From Lathyrus oleraceus (taxonomy: Eukaryota; Streptophyta; Magnoliopsida; Fabales; Fabaceae): a stretch of DNA of 64,000 nt. Where the stretch lies: the NCBI RefSeq assembly GCF_024323335.1, contig NC_066584.1, positions 428,947,319 to 429,011,318 on the forward strand, given 5' to 3'. Shown in pieces: positions 11,835 through 23,184 of this stretch (its first letter is position 1; every line of letters begins with the position of its first letter). The notes under the pieces were generated by a model. That model worked only from the letters and a program-made list of their open reading frames with translations. It ran no database searches and was not told where the DNA came from. The translations under genes and the position numbers were made by a program.

Positions 11835-14800
11835 TTAATTCATGTGCTTTAAGTCCACCATGCTCATGTTCTTCTTCAACCTCTTGAATACATCATTTGT
11901 GACCCCTTTTGTCAGCAAATCCGCAACTTGGTCCTCACTTCTGCAATATCCCAATCGTAACCATCCATCACTAACAAGTTCCCTCAAATAATGGAACCTC
12001 ATCTCAATGTGCTTGCTCCTCCCATGTGCAATTGGATTCTTAGAAAGATTAATCACAAAAACATTGTCAACTAAAAGGGTGACAGCCTCACCCTCACTGC
12101 TGCTCAGCTCCTCCAATAGATTCATAAGTCATACGGCTTGGCACATGCATAACGAAGCGGCATTATACTCGGTCTCACAAGATAAGAGTGCAACTACCAG
12201 TTCCTTCTTCGAACACCAAGAGATTGGTGTCTCATCGAACATAAAGATATATCCAGTTGTAGACTTTTGATCATCCTTATCTCTACACCAGTTAGAATCG
12301 GTAAAATCGACCAAATTGCATTTTCTGCCCGTATTCGCTGCGGAAAAGAGTATTCCGCAGCCAACAGAACATTTGACATTGCGCAAGATCCTCTTGACTG
12401 CTGCCATATGAGACACATTCGGTCTCTCCATGAATCTACTCACAATACCGACACTAAACGCTAAGTCTTGTCGCGTATTACACAAGTAACGCAAAGATCC
12501 AATCAATCTCCTACATTGAGTGGATCAACATCTTCCTCATCCTCATTCTTATATAACTACAACCTTAGTTAAGGTGGAGAAATGGCAACATTGCAATGCT
12601 CCATTTCACACTTTTTCAATATCTTAAGAGCACATCTTCTTTGATGCATGAGCAGTCCCAATTTTGACTTGTGGAACTCAATGCTAAGAAAATAAGTCAT
12701 GAGATCAAGGTCTGTTATCTCAAAGTCATGCATAATTTCACTCTTGAACTTTGAAATGCACTCACCATTGCTTCCCGTGATCAATAAATCATCCACGTAT
12801 AAACAAAGGATGATTACTCCTTCACTAGCATCCGTCTTCACCTAAACTCCATGCTCCGATACATATTTCTTGAAGCCAATGTCCTTTAGGAAATCATCAA
12901 TTCTTCTATTACAAGCTCTTGAAGCTTGCTTCGGACCATATAGCATTTCCTTCAACTTGTAGAATTTCAACTCTCGGTCTTTCATAATAAAACTAGGGGT
13001 TGTCCTACATATACCTCCTATGTTAGTGGTCCATTCAAAAACGCGTATTTGACATCCATTTGGTAAATAGGCCAATTATGGTTATTTGTGATACTAACAA
13101 CAAGCCTAATGGTTTCATCCAAGCGACCTGTGCAAATACCTCCTCAAAGTTTATACCTTCTCTTTGCAGAAATCTCTTAGCCACTAATCTAGCCTTATGC
13201 TTGATTATCTCACCCTTGGGATTTGCCTTCACTTTGAACATCCATTTCACATAAATTACCTTCTTCCTTTTTGGTAGATCAATAAGCCCCAAAGTAATGT
13301 TTTTCTCAATGGATTCGAGCTCCTCTTTCATAACACAAATCCACTTGGGATCACTTAAGGCCTCTTCTGCATTAACGGGTTCAGATTCGGCCATAAGTAC
13401 AAAGTGGAAGAAATCACCATCGTCATTGATCTCATTGTCACGAAACTACTCACAATCTTAGAGTCTCTAAGGCAAACCCCTTTTCCTTGTTGACCTCCCG
13501 ACATTTCCTTCATTTCGGGCTTCGGTGACATGCTTTTATATACTTCCTACTACCTCAGAATCCAAAAATTCGTACTTGTAACCGGTTAGAGCCTGCATGT
13601 AACCGGTTACAGACTACTGGTAACCAATTACATCCTGTTTCAACTGCTTTATTTCATCTATCACCACATCCAGACTGATCACAATCCTCCTGTTAACACC
13701 ATCAAACAGTTTATAACCACTGGTTGAGTGATATCAAACAAGAATCATCACCTCTCCCTTGTCATCCAACTTCTCTCTAAGTTGACCTAGAACATGTCGG
13801 CATGCAATGGAACCAAAAACTTTCAAGTGGTTCAGATTTGGCTTGAACCCCAACCATGCTTCCTCCGGTGTTACATTTTCCAACTTCTTTGTAGCGTATC
13901 TATTCAACAAATAGGCATCTGTGGATACCACTTCTCCCCATAGCTCCTTCGACATGTTCTTCCCCCTCAACATGATTCTCACCATGTTCATAATTGATTG
14001 ATTCTTCCTTTTGGATACACCATTTTGTTGTGGTTTATAGGATGGTACTACCTCACCTACAATCCCTTCTTGATCACAAAACTTCCCAAAGTCATTTGAG
14101 ACATATTCGCATCCACCATCCGTTTTGAGCATTTTGAGCTTGTGACCACTTTGCCTTTCCATCATGGACTTGAACTTCTTGAACACTTCAAATACCTCAT
14201 CTTTTCTATTGATTAGGTATGTTCGTAGCTTCCTACTATAATCATCATTAAAAGTGACAAAGTATTTATTGCCACCAACAGAATCTACTTGCGTCGGTCC
14301 AAAAACATTCAAATACACCACCTCAAGGTGATTCTTGGTTCTTCAGTCTGCATCATTGCTGAATTTTCACCTATTTTGCTTAGCTTGCACACATTCTTCA
14401 TACATTTCAGCTGGCATGTTAATAGATGGCAGCCCTGTTACCATACCGCTCTTTTGCAAATTCTTGAGATCTCTAAAATTGAGATGCCCAAGATGATAGT
14501 GCCACATCCACTCTTCTCTACTTGCTGCAGTAGCAAGACATTTATGCTTCATAACCTTCAACTCAACCTTGAAGGTTCTATTGGCATCCATAAGCGCTTT
14601 AAGGACCAAAGCTCCCTTTACATCCAAAACGCACATCCCATTGTTTTCCATATGAATCTTGTACCCCTTCTAAAGCAATTGGTCAGTGCTTAGAAGGTTA
14701 CATTTAATTATCAAAATAAACAAAACATCTTTGATCAATGAATATCCATCATCCCTTCTCATGATCAAAACATCACCGATAACACCGACCATTAGAATGG

Positions 14801-16042
14801 TGTCATTCGCAAACTTTACTTTGTTCTTCACGGCACAATTGTCTTTGGCAAACCAATCCTTCCTTCTCGTCATATGAGTTGAACAACCCGAGTCCAAATA
14901 CCACTCCTCACTGCATTGAACTCCTTTCATACTCATCATGCGTCTTCCTCTTCATACAATCGGTCATCTGTATCATTTAATCGGATGCAACCCAATTTTT
15001 ATGCATTTTTTGAGTTGTTGCAGCTGTTGTCCCACAGTTGTTTGTTGCTACAATTTGCTTATGTGATCATGACCAAAAGTGTATTCTCTTCATCAAATTT
15101 TTGTCTTACAACATTAACTTCATCCCCTTGAGATTTCTTCTTGTTCGCATTTCATTCTTTCACAAAATGACCAAATCGTTGACACTTGTAGCATTGCTCC
15201 TTGCTCTTGTCAAATCTATTTCTTTCGCTTCTAAAGTTGCCATGACCACCATGTTTGTTGTAGTTGCTCCCACCCATTTGACTCGTCGAATTCTTTGAAT
15301 TTCGGGACTCTTTTCCACCAAAATTCTAAAAATTCCCTTTGTTCTTCAAAGGCCATTTTTCTTTCAATCTCTTGTCCTTCTCATTGAAACGAGCTTGCAA
15401 AGTTATCTCCGCATTTGTCTTATCGTTATTCCTCTCCTGCATCCTTTGCTCACGAGCCTTAAGAGAACTTTGCAGCTCCTCTTTGCTCATTGTCGTAAGA
15501 TCCTTCAACTCCTCAATCACTACAACTATGTTATCGAATCTTGGTGTTAAAGAACGCAAGATCTTAGCAACAACATATTGCTCCATAATGGTTTCTCCAT
15601 ACACCTTCATTTGGTTCACCAACCGAGTGATTCTCGTTCCAAAATCGTTGATTGTCTCATTTTCCTCCATTTGAATAAATTTGAGATGTCGTTTGTGAGT
15701 TTGTAACCTCACCACCTTTGCTTTGTCAGTTCCTGCATAAGTTTTCTCTAAGATCTCTCAAGCTTGCTTCGATGAATCACAATCACCAACCTTTTCAAAA
15801 TCATCCCCATTAACATATTGATGAATCAAGAACACCGCTTTGTAATCCTTCTTCTCTTCTTTATGTGTTGCTTGCTACTCTTCAATAGCATTCTAAACAA
15901 GAGGAGTAACATCATTCTTGATCACCTCAAGAACATCTTGATAGCCAAACAACACATTCATTTGTTTGCACCACTTATCGTAATTCTTTGTATCAAGAAT
16001 GAATAAATATGCATGGATTCTTTCATTGAATACTGGATTCAT
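11835..16042 (-). pseudogene. Copia-1 gag-pol polyprotein, heavily degraded
   Basis: Domains read right to left. Gag starts at ATG 16042 (MNPVFNERIHAYLF...) with a UBN2-type core at 15326-15715. A CCHC knuckle near 15150-15200 has its last Cys codon replaced by TGA. Protease LDSGCSTHM is at 14670-14939, the GAG-pre-integrase and HHCC region at 14367-14651, the integrase core at 13734-14321, RT at 12569-13394 with YVDD near 12800, and RNase H at 11835-12506 ending VADLLTKGV...LKHMN. The order IN before RT defines Ty1/copia. Besides many stops and frameshifts, key residues are lost: the first Cys of the integrase HHCC is Tyr (MYEEC), the first catalytic Asp is Asn (VYLNVFGP), and the Glu position reads SKRKNQ. 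It is an old copy. Confidence 0.9.
13570..13635. repeat. Palindrome cluster inside the Copia-1 pol linker
   Basis: GTAACCGGTTA, GTAACCGGTTAC and GGTAACCAATTAC lie within 60 bp, between the integrase and RT regions. The same motif family occurs in the LTRs of this element. On the minus strand they encode repeated (V/L)TGY-like peptides. Confidence 0.8.
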
Positions 16043-16063
16043 GTTTCACACAAGGTGTTTGTG

Positions 16064-16075
16064 GATCTGATTCAG
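16064..16075 (-). other. Possible degraded primer binding site of Copia-1
   Basis: Minus-strand CTGAATCAGATC matches the tRNA-Met site TGGTATCAGAGC at 8 of 12 positions and lies about 20 bp upstream of the gag ATG. The match is weak, and the exact LTR end was not fixed. Confidence 0.3.
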
Positions 16076-16076
16076 A

Positions 16077-16160
16077 CTCTTGATCTCAAATGTTAAAACA
16101 AACAACCACAAAGTTGGTGAAACAATGATGGAGTAATTTTGGTGTGTGGAGAGTGAAAGA

Positions 16161-16199
<39 letters not shown>

Positions 16200-16506
16200 G
16201 TTTCATTAAGAATTGGTGTGTGCATCCTACACACTTTTATATAAGTTACACGATGATTGAAATGTAAATTGACTAAATACAATAGCGGAAAAAACAAAAA
16301 TTCGGGACTGTAATCAATTATGCCAAAATAAATAATTGGTTACACCTGACACTAAAATTAAAACAAGTTAATTCAACTTTATTAATAATCGATTACACCA
16401 TTTCTAATAAACGATTACCCCGAAAATTATATCAACTTCAACTATAATCAATTATACACCCGTAATAACCGGTTACGCTACATGAAATACTTCTGAAACT
16501 TCAAGA
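16077..16506 (-). mobile_element. Copia-1 5' LTR
   Basis: Partner of 2921-3121 plus 11691-11827. On the minus strand it holds a TATA box (TATATAAAAG near 16236-16245), then a CT-rich leader corresponding to the AG tract at 16165-16196. It carries several decayed GTAATCGATTAC-type motifs. The outer edge near 16506 is set by homology to the other LTR; the inner edge is approximate. Confidence 0.8.
16165..16196. repeat. (AG)n tract in the Copia-1 leader
   Basis: About 16 repeats. It occupies the same position relative to LTR sequence as the 220-bp tract ending at 2920. Confidence 0.9.
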
Positions 16507-17807
16507 CTTATGATATAAAAGGTTATTGTAGGAATGTTATTGTCACTAAATGTAATTATAATATGATATTTATATAATCTTATGTAATAGTTTCAAAATC
16601 TTCAACATGAAGATTTGATATTCATACCCCAACATGGAAGTAGAGTCTTCAATAACATGAAAACGAGTGTTGCTTCCAATCATTAAACAATGTAAATGGG
16701 GAACTACACCAATAATAAATTCAACAATATGCATAACCTAAAATTTAATAATATAATAAATTTTCCTTTCTTATTCATACACATGAATAGAAACATATAT
16801 AATTGAATATCATATGAGCATTGTATCATACCGCTCCAAGAGTTGCTGATGAAAATATGCCTCTTAAGTTTGGGTTCCCTAAAAACTATTCCACATTTAT
16901 GATTCATCATATCTAAGATATGCACTTGCAATTAGATTTACAGTAATTTCAAAAGTCAAACATAAGATTCAAATCATTCTTGTTGAATTTTTTTCAAAAT
17001 GTACAATATGTTGTAAGCAAAATTACTAAGATTATAATATACTCCCAAATCTACTTATCCTCAGAGTCTATCTTGACATATAGCAAGACTAATTATTATT
17101 GGAAAGTTTCCCAATATTCATTTATCAATCTTACAATAAGCTCAATCAATAGATGCATCAAGCAAAATTTAATGTTATAGCTTCATGAATTTGCTAAGCT
17201 ATATAGCAAAGATTTATTTGCATACAAACTTTGCTATTAATTATTCAATACACAAAATTTGAGGGAGACCCTCATAGGAACCCTCGTGAGTTTAAGAATG
17301 ATACATCTTAAGGATGAGCCTAATCAAAATGTAACCAATATGTTCACTAAGATTAATTATCTGATAATCACAATAAAAAAGTATTGCAAACCACATTCAA
17401 GAAATCAAAATTAACACAAAAATATGAACAAAATAACCAAATACAAGTACTTTTTTAACCTAACCGAAAGGATATGACTATGATCTCTACCAAACATACA
17501 CCAAATTCTTTCTCTCTCACATCGAAGTTATGATGAATAAAAACACATAATTGAATTATAATATCTATAAATAAATGCATGCAACATAAATTTTCTCGGG
17601 ATTCAAACACTTTTTTATTAAGCTTGTTTGGTGGAACAAAACAGAGGAACCAAGTGTGTTCTCAAGTACAATTTTCCAACACTAATTTTCTTTTTTCTTT
17701 TTTTTTTATTTCTACCCATTATCCTCTAGATAAAGTTGAAATATACCCCGTAACAATGTGACATATTAATAATATTCATAAAATTAAAAAATAAAAAGTG
17801 AGTTGAG
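16507..17807. other. AT-rich spacer downstream of the GRAS gene
   Basis: No credible coding region, RNA gene or element boundary was recognised. Short frames here have no family resemblance. The part next to 17808 should contain the 3' UTR of the GRAS gene, but no canonical AATAAA was found close to the stop codon. Confidence 0.4.
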
Positions 17808-19862
17808 TTAACGCCAAGCAGATGCGACGGTTAGTTTTCTTCCCATCCACCCAAAGCTAACCCCACCGTTTTCTTCATTCACAATAACTCGGCTCCCTGG
17901 AGCGAGTCGCGCTTTTACCGACTCAGCGACTTTCTGACTCACCGGGTTCAAACTAAACCCAGCCATACTCATGCGTGCACGCCACTTCCCAAACACTTCA
18001 CAGCGCTCCACGCGATCCCTACCTTCACAAGCAACCGTGTTACCCATCTTCCGACTCAGCCCCTCCTCAATCTTGACTCGCTCCGAGCTCTCTTTCCCCA
18101 TTGTGGACTCAATTGAGTCAAGCAACGCGCCGTAATAGGAAAACGACTCAGCCACACGTGCGACAAATGGAGCTGTGTTTGTATTCAGCTCTTGCTCCAG
18201 AAGAGTTACTACACGCGGGGCAAGTGATTTCACGCGCCTGAGAAGCTCGTCGCGTGGATTCTCAGTTGACACGCTTTCATCTGGCATTCTGAAAAGCTTG
18301 AACGCGAAGTTGACAGCAAGAATATCCTCTGAGCTGTAACCCAATGACTCGCGAGTTAACTCGGTGATTTTCAGTGTTACCACTTTGAATTCAAAACCGA
18401 TTCCCAATTTCTCAGCTTGTTGACTCAAATTCTCTTCCACCATCTTCAACCTCTCGTCGTTGCTGTTATCTGCTACAGCTGTGATCTTCAACGTCGCCGG
18501 TGAACCTTTGAGACGCGCGTGTAGCTCATGGAGAAGGTTAACGTATCTTTTCCCATGACCAATATCAAAATCCACCACACAGATATTCTTCATATTGTTG
18601 TTACTGTTAGTTCTCTCTGATGTTGTTTCATCGAATGCAGCTTCGATGATTGCGATGTTGCCAGCCATGAAAGCGACCTTAAAGCACAGAGAATTATCGA
18701 ACATAAGCTGAGTTGACTCAGCATGTTCTTTACTGAACAGTTCCGCTACCGGAGGTGGATTTTCGAAATGATTCATGCGAGATTTGAGCGCTGAGACCAT
18801 ATAATTAGTTAATCTACTATCAGAACTCACGGATAGTTTTAGTGTCTGAGCCAAACGATTAAGGATCTCCGATGCAGCATCGATTTTACCTTCCGAAATC
18901 GCGGTAGCAGCTTCTGTTAACCATTGCTTGAAAGAGCCCGAAGGTAAAACAACCGAGGAAGAAGATGAATTCAGGGAAGTGTTGGATGAAGACGGTGATG
19001 AAACTGGTATCTGGATCGGGTTTTGCTGTAAACTAATTAAATTCTGAATTGTCTCAGACCATTCACTGTTTGTAGTGACAGAATTCCCATCTTGTTCTCC
19101 TTCTTCGTCATTGTCTTCAAGGAGCTGTTTTTCCAACTCCAATAAGTAATTATCCATCATTTTCTTATTTGGGTCAGTGATTGTTGTCTGAATCTCAGCA
19201 GAATTGGAATTTTGATTTTGAAAATGGGTATTCTGGAGGATCGAATTATTCACCGGTGTTGAGTTTTGAGCACCAGGATTCGAGCGAAGAAGCATAGCTA
19301 TAGCAGAAGAAGAACAAGAAGAATTGTTGCCCAAATCGGTTGATGAATTTGATGAATTTGAGAAATCCATAGGAGAAAGAGGTGAAAGAGGAGAACCGTA
19401 TTGAAAATTTCTAGGTTTGACAGAGCGAAATACAAGGTTGGAAAGAAGAGCGTTAGCAGTATTGTGGGTACTGAGGTTGTTGGTCTTGTTGATGTTGTTG
19501 ATGTTGTGGGTTTGAAATTCAGCGAGGGTACGTTTTCCGATGAGGTTAGATGCATGACGTTGTTGTGCGATTTGGGAAGAAGGGTCAAGGTAATTTCTGA
19601 TCATGGTAGATGATCGGTTTTGAACGATTTGGGAAGAAGGGTCGATGAAAATCGATGGAAGTTGTTGTTGTTGTTGTTGGGTTCGGTAGAAAGGGTTATG
19701 ATAATTCTGGGTGGTGGTGGTGGCCATGGTTGAGAAATTATTGTTATTGTTGTTCATATTGTTCATGTTGGACGGAAGTGTGATAGATCTGCCGGAAAAG
19801 TTACCTGCTCTGCCGTAGAAATCGGAGGCTCCGACGCCGCCGGGGAAGCCCGGTGACGACAT
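17808..19862 (-). CDS. SCL8: GRAS-family transcription regulator, SCARECROW-like 8 type
   Basis: A single uninterrupted 684-residue frame, intronless as most GRAS genes are. Residues 1-310 are low-complexity and disordered: polyAsn (about 33-42), polyGln (62-67), polySer and an acidic patch (249-257). The GRAS domain spans about 311-684. LHRI begins FKQWLTEAATAISEGKIDAA (311). The VHIID block is represented by VVDFDIGHG (429-437). A PFYRE-like region precedes RVKIEEGLSRKMGNTVACEG (595-614). The SAW motif ends FGWMGRKLTVASAWR at the C-terminus. GRAS proteins are nuclear co-regulators of transcription in development and signalling. Start ATG at 19862 opens the Gly-rich MSSPGFPGGVG N-terminus and has a purine-rich leader upstream. 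The SCL8 assignment rests on recalled resemblance of the ends; the family assignment is firm. No disabling change is seen. Confidence 0.9.
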   Translation of the reverse strand: MSSPGFPGGVGASDFYGRAGNFSGRSITLPSNMNNMNNNNNNFSTMATTTTQNYHNPFYRTQQQQQQLPSIFIDPSSQIVQNRSSTMIRNYLDPSSQIAQQRHASNLIGKRTLAEFQTHNINNINKTNNLSTHNTANALLSNLVFRSVKPRNFQYGSPLSPLSPMDFSNSSNSSTDLGNNSSCSSSAIAMLLRSNPGAQNSTPVNNSILQNTHFQNQNSNSAEIQTTITDPNKKMMDNYLLELEKQLLEDNDEEGEQDGNSVTTNSEWSETIQNLISLQQNPIQIPVSSPSSSNTSLNSSSSSVVLPSGSFKQWLTEAATAISEGKIDAASEILNRLAQTLKLSVSSDSRLTNYMVSALKSRMNHFENPPPVAELFSKEHAESTQLMFDNSLCFKVAFMAGNIAIIEAAFDETTSERTNSNNNMKNICVVDFDIGHGKRYVNLLHELHARLKGSPATLKITAVADNSNDERLKMVEENLSQQAEKLGIGFEFKVVTLKITELTRESLGYSSEDILAVNFAFKLFRMPDESVSTENPRDELLRRVKSLAPRVVTLLEQELNTNTAPFVARVAESFSYYGALLDSIESTMGKESSERVKIEEGLSRKMGNTVACEGRDRVERCEVFGKWRARMSMAGFSLNPVSQKVAESVKARLAPGSRVIVNEENGGVSFGWMGRKLTVASAWR

Positions 19863-20580
19863 CTCTCACTAGTAAAAGTTTGGTTAATTGCAGAAAGGCA
19901 TGAGAGAGAAAAAGAAGGGTTTTTTTTTTTGGTTTACTTGTGAGGTTGAAAGTTGAAAATTGAAATGCAGAATTTAACGAAGGTTTTTAAGCCTGATTAA
20001 GAAATGCAGATTTATTTTTATTCTTTATTCTTTTGGATCTTTTAAACGGTACGAGTAACGTGAATGTTTCTTTTAAGTTTGATGCTGTTGAGATAACAGC
20101 CGTTGGATTGTTTCGGGTACGGGGATTATAGCCTTATCGGACGGTGATGAGTGGATAATACCGAAACGTATTTGTAATGTAATGATGATGAAATTCGTTT
20201 CTGGATTGGGAAATCTCTTCAGGTTATCCCACGTCAATGCTTACGCGCGTGTGTTACTTTAACGCGTCTCATCTTGTAAAAAATCAACGGCTATTGTGTT
20301 TTTTTTATGAGATCAACGGTATTGTTTGTGTTATTTTTTTAACACAGATATTTAGTTGATATGTTTAGGAAATTGTTCATATGAATTTTAACACGGATCA
20401 GGGTTAGGTACACACTTCTAGATGCAATTTAAAATAGGAAACTTTTATTATTCAATATAAGATTAATATTTTAGAAAAAACTAAAAAATGTAATATTTTT
20501 TAAATTCAATTTCAATTTTTTTTTATCGATTTTGAAGAGAAATCAACGTATATGGATAAGATCTGACTCATAATTACTCT
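19863..20580 (-). promoter_or_regulatory. Upstream region of the GRAS gene
   Basis: Read on the minus strand, the 5' leader is rich in C/T. Just upstream of the ATG is AGAGAGAAAAAGAAGGG (plus strand) followed by a T10 run. No clear TATA box was fixed. Further out, CACGCGTGT-like sequence near 20240-20252 (TTACGCGCGTGTGTTA) is the only GC-rich cluster. Boundaries are inferred from position only. Confidence 0.4.
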
Positions 20581-20581
20581 T

Positions 20582-20712
20582 TTATTTAAGTCAAGATATT
20601 TTCAATAGATACTTATCTAAAATGGTTCAATATGGTAAATTAGTGTCATCCATATGCTGTATGCAGATGACATTATGTGATTATGTAAAGATTTAAAAAA
20701 ATTGAGAAAATA
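20582..20712 (+). pseudogene. LINE reverse transcriptase fragment
   Basis: One frame reads ...FNRYLSKMVQYGKLV, then after a frame change HMLYADDIM followed by a stop. This matches the arrangement around the YADD catalytic box of plant L1-type LINE reverse transcriptases. Only about 130 bp are recognisable. Confidence 0.5.
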
Positions 20713-21120
20713 AATTGAACTAAACACATCAGGAATGCCCAAAATAAAGAATCCACACCAAAGCTGGTCCAACGGATAAAACAGGAATCTAAACAAAAAA
20801 CACTCCTACCACAAACAAAACCAAGCCCGCCAAAATAGCAGAACTCAAACATAAAAATACATATTAGCTACAAAGCAGAAATTCAACCAACAGAAAACAA
20901 AAACACTGCTATTGAGCAAAAGTGCAGTGCCATCGAAAGATTAAAGCCACCAAACACAATCAAAGTGACACCCAAACCAGAACCACAAACAACCGGAGCT
21001 CAAAGAAATTCATAAAAAAAGGCAATTCCGAACTAGAAGATAACAACAAATAATCAGAACATCACAAATAAGGTCAGCGACAAAAATTGACAGAGCGAAG
21101 TCTTTATTAATAGTAACATT
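20713..21120. other. Possible LINE-derived non-coding sequence
   Basis: CA-rich on the plus strand with no coding frame. It forms the left flank of Copia-2 and could be the 3' end of the minus-strand LINE at 29918-30511. AACAT near 21115-21119 also occurs at 29921-29925 just beyond the other end of Copia-2, a candidate target duplication with one to three bases of edge ambiguity. Confidence 0.35.
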
Positions 21121-21343
21121 TGTTGATGCACAAGAAAGAAGAAGATAAAGATAATAATGATAGAAGAGAGAATGTAAATCTATAACTAACTTTCTCTTAT
21201 AAAAAATTATATTATAATGAAAAGATTCTTATTCTACCTGAATTGCAATTCCAATATATAAACGCATTCAATCTAAATGAAATTCAAATGCCCACCAAAT
21301 TAAATCTATCTTAAATGTAAATTTGAATTACACTTTAACAACA
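21121..21343 (-). repeat. Copia-2 3' LTR
   Basis: Pairs with 29693-29917. On the minus strand it begins TGTTGTTAAAGTGTAA and ends near CATCAACA. The two LTRs show many substitutions and small indels, so the insertion is considerably older than the gypsy at 3122. Confidence 0.85.
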
Positions 21344-23179
21344 TCTCTTAATCCACAATCAAGACTAAAATCAACAATATCGATTTCATCTCTCAATTGG
21401 ATAAAATGTTCAGTCTTGATTACTTTGAACAAAATATCTGTCAGCTGCTTCTGAGTGCTACAGTTGCAACGTCAAGCACTTCCTTCTGAACCTGATTTCT
21501 CAGAAAATGGAACTTCGTGTCAATGTGTTTACTTCTTCCATGAAGCATTGAATTATTGGCAAGACTTATAGTTGATTTGTTGTTAATCATCAACTTCACA
21601 GGCTTGCTCACCTTGATCTTCAGATCCTGCAACAAGTTCAGAATCCACGCAACTTTACAAGCAATCAAAGCACCTGCAATGTACTCGATTTCATAGGTCG
21701 ACAATGCAACCACTGGTTACTTCTTGGAGCACCAAGAAATAGGACTTCCTAGATACTGGAAGAAATATCTATAAGTACTTCTTCTGTCAACTCTGTCTCC
21801 ACACCAATCAGAGTCTGAATAACATACCAACTTTGACTCAGATTTAACACCAGAAAGGAACAAAACTTTATACTTCAGAGTCCCATTAATATATCTCAGT
21901 ATTCTGACAGCAGCTTGGTAATATGATCACTTTGGTTTGTTCATAAACCTACTCACTGTTCCAACTGCATGGAAAATATCAAGCCTGGTATTATAGAGAT
22001 ATTTCAACGAGTCTACCAATTATTTAAAAGTTGTAGCATCTACGTCATCACCCTCAACATCAGAATCTAACTTTAGATTTGTTTCAATAGGTGTGATTGC
22101 AGACTTGCAATTCGTTAGCTCAAATCTCTTCAGAAGCTCAAGTTCATACTTCAGGTGATGCAAGATTATACCCTTATCATAATACAAAATCTCCACCCCT
22201 AGAAAATATGTCATATTTCCTAGATCAGTCATCTCAAACTCATTAACCAACACCTTCTTGAACTTAGCTATCTCATCTGAACAGCTCCCTGTTAGCAATA
22301 TATCATCAACATAGAGACACACCAAAATCATATTGTTATCAAATATATGTTGAGCATAAACATCATACTCTATCTCATATTTTCTGAATCCTTGAAGCTT
22401 GAAAAATAAATCAAATTTCAAATTTCAGGCTCTAGGAACTTGTTTCAATCCATACAAGGCTTTATGCAACTTATACATTATCCATTCCTGATTCTTTTTC
22501 ACAAACCCAGAGTACATAAACTTCCTCTTGTAAAGGATCATTCATAAATGTTGATTTCACATCTAAATGCATCAGAGACCAATTTCTATTAGCAGCTATA
22601 GCAATCACCAGTCTGATTTTTCGTGTCTTGCTACAGGAGCAAACACCTTGAAGTAGTCTAATCCATATTCTTGTAAAATTCCTCTAGCTACTAACGTTGC
22701 TTTGTATGTTTTAATTTGATCCATCTGGATTTAGTTTCAACTTGTAAGTCCATCTCACACTGATGGATTTCTTGTTCTTTGGAAGCTCAGTCAACTCGCA
22801 ACTCTTTTTTCTTTATATAGCCTCATGCTCTTCTTTCATGGCCTTCAGCCAAACTTTTTACAAACAAGGTACACCGAATGACTTCCCTTTCAGAGTCTAT
22901 CTTAATATCTTGCGACATATCAAACTCTGTAAATCTTCTTAGTAGTTGTATGATTGTGGTCTCTGAACTTGTTTAGAATCTTCTTCAGATCATGGAACAA
23001 TATCAGATGATGGATTGCCTTTAGAGTCTGGACCGCCTTCGGAGGCATGATTACCACCAGAGTCTGGATTATCATCAGAATCTGGATCAGAATCAGATCC
23101 ACCTTCAGAGTCAGACTCACCTTCGGACTCTCCTTCAGCATCAGAGTCATCTTAAGACTCATAATCTTCTTCAGAGGCA

Positions 23180-23184
23180 GATTC
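23180..23184. repeat. Target site duplication GATTC (left) of the copia-type solo LTR
   Basis: Perfect 5-bp copy of 24456-24460. Confidence 0.9.

Noticed and set aside
21115..21119. AACAT as a firm Copia-2 target duplication with 29921-29925
   Set aside because: LTR edges are blurred by T and ACA repeats, so the copies are displaced by one to three bases; kept only as a candidate.
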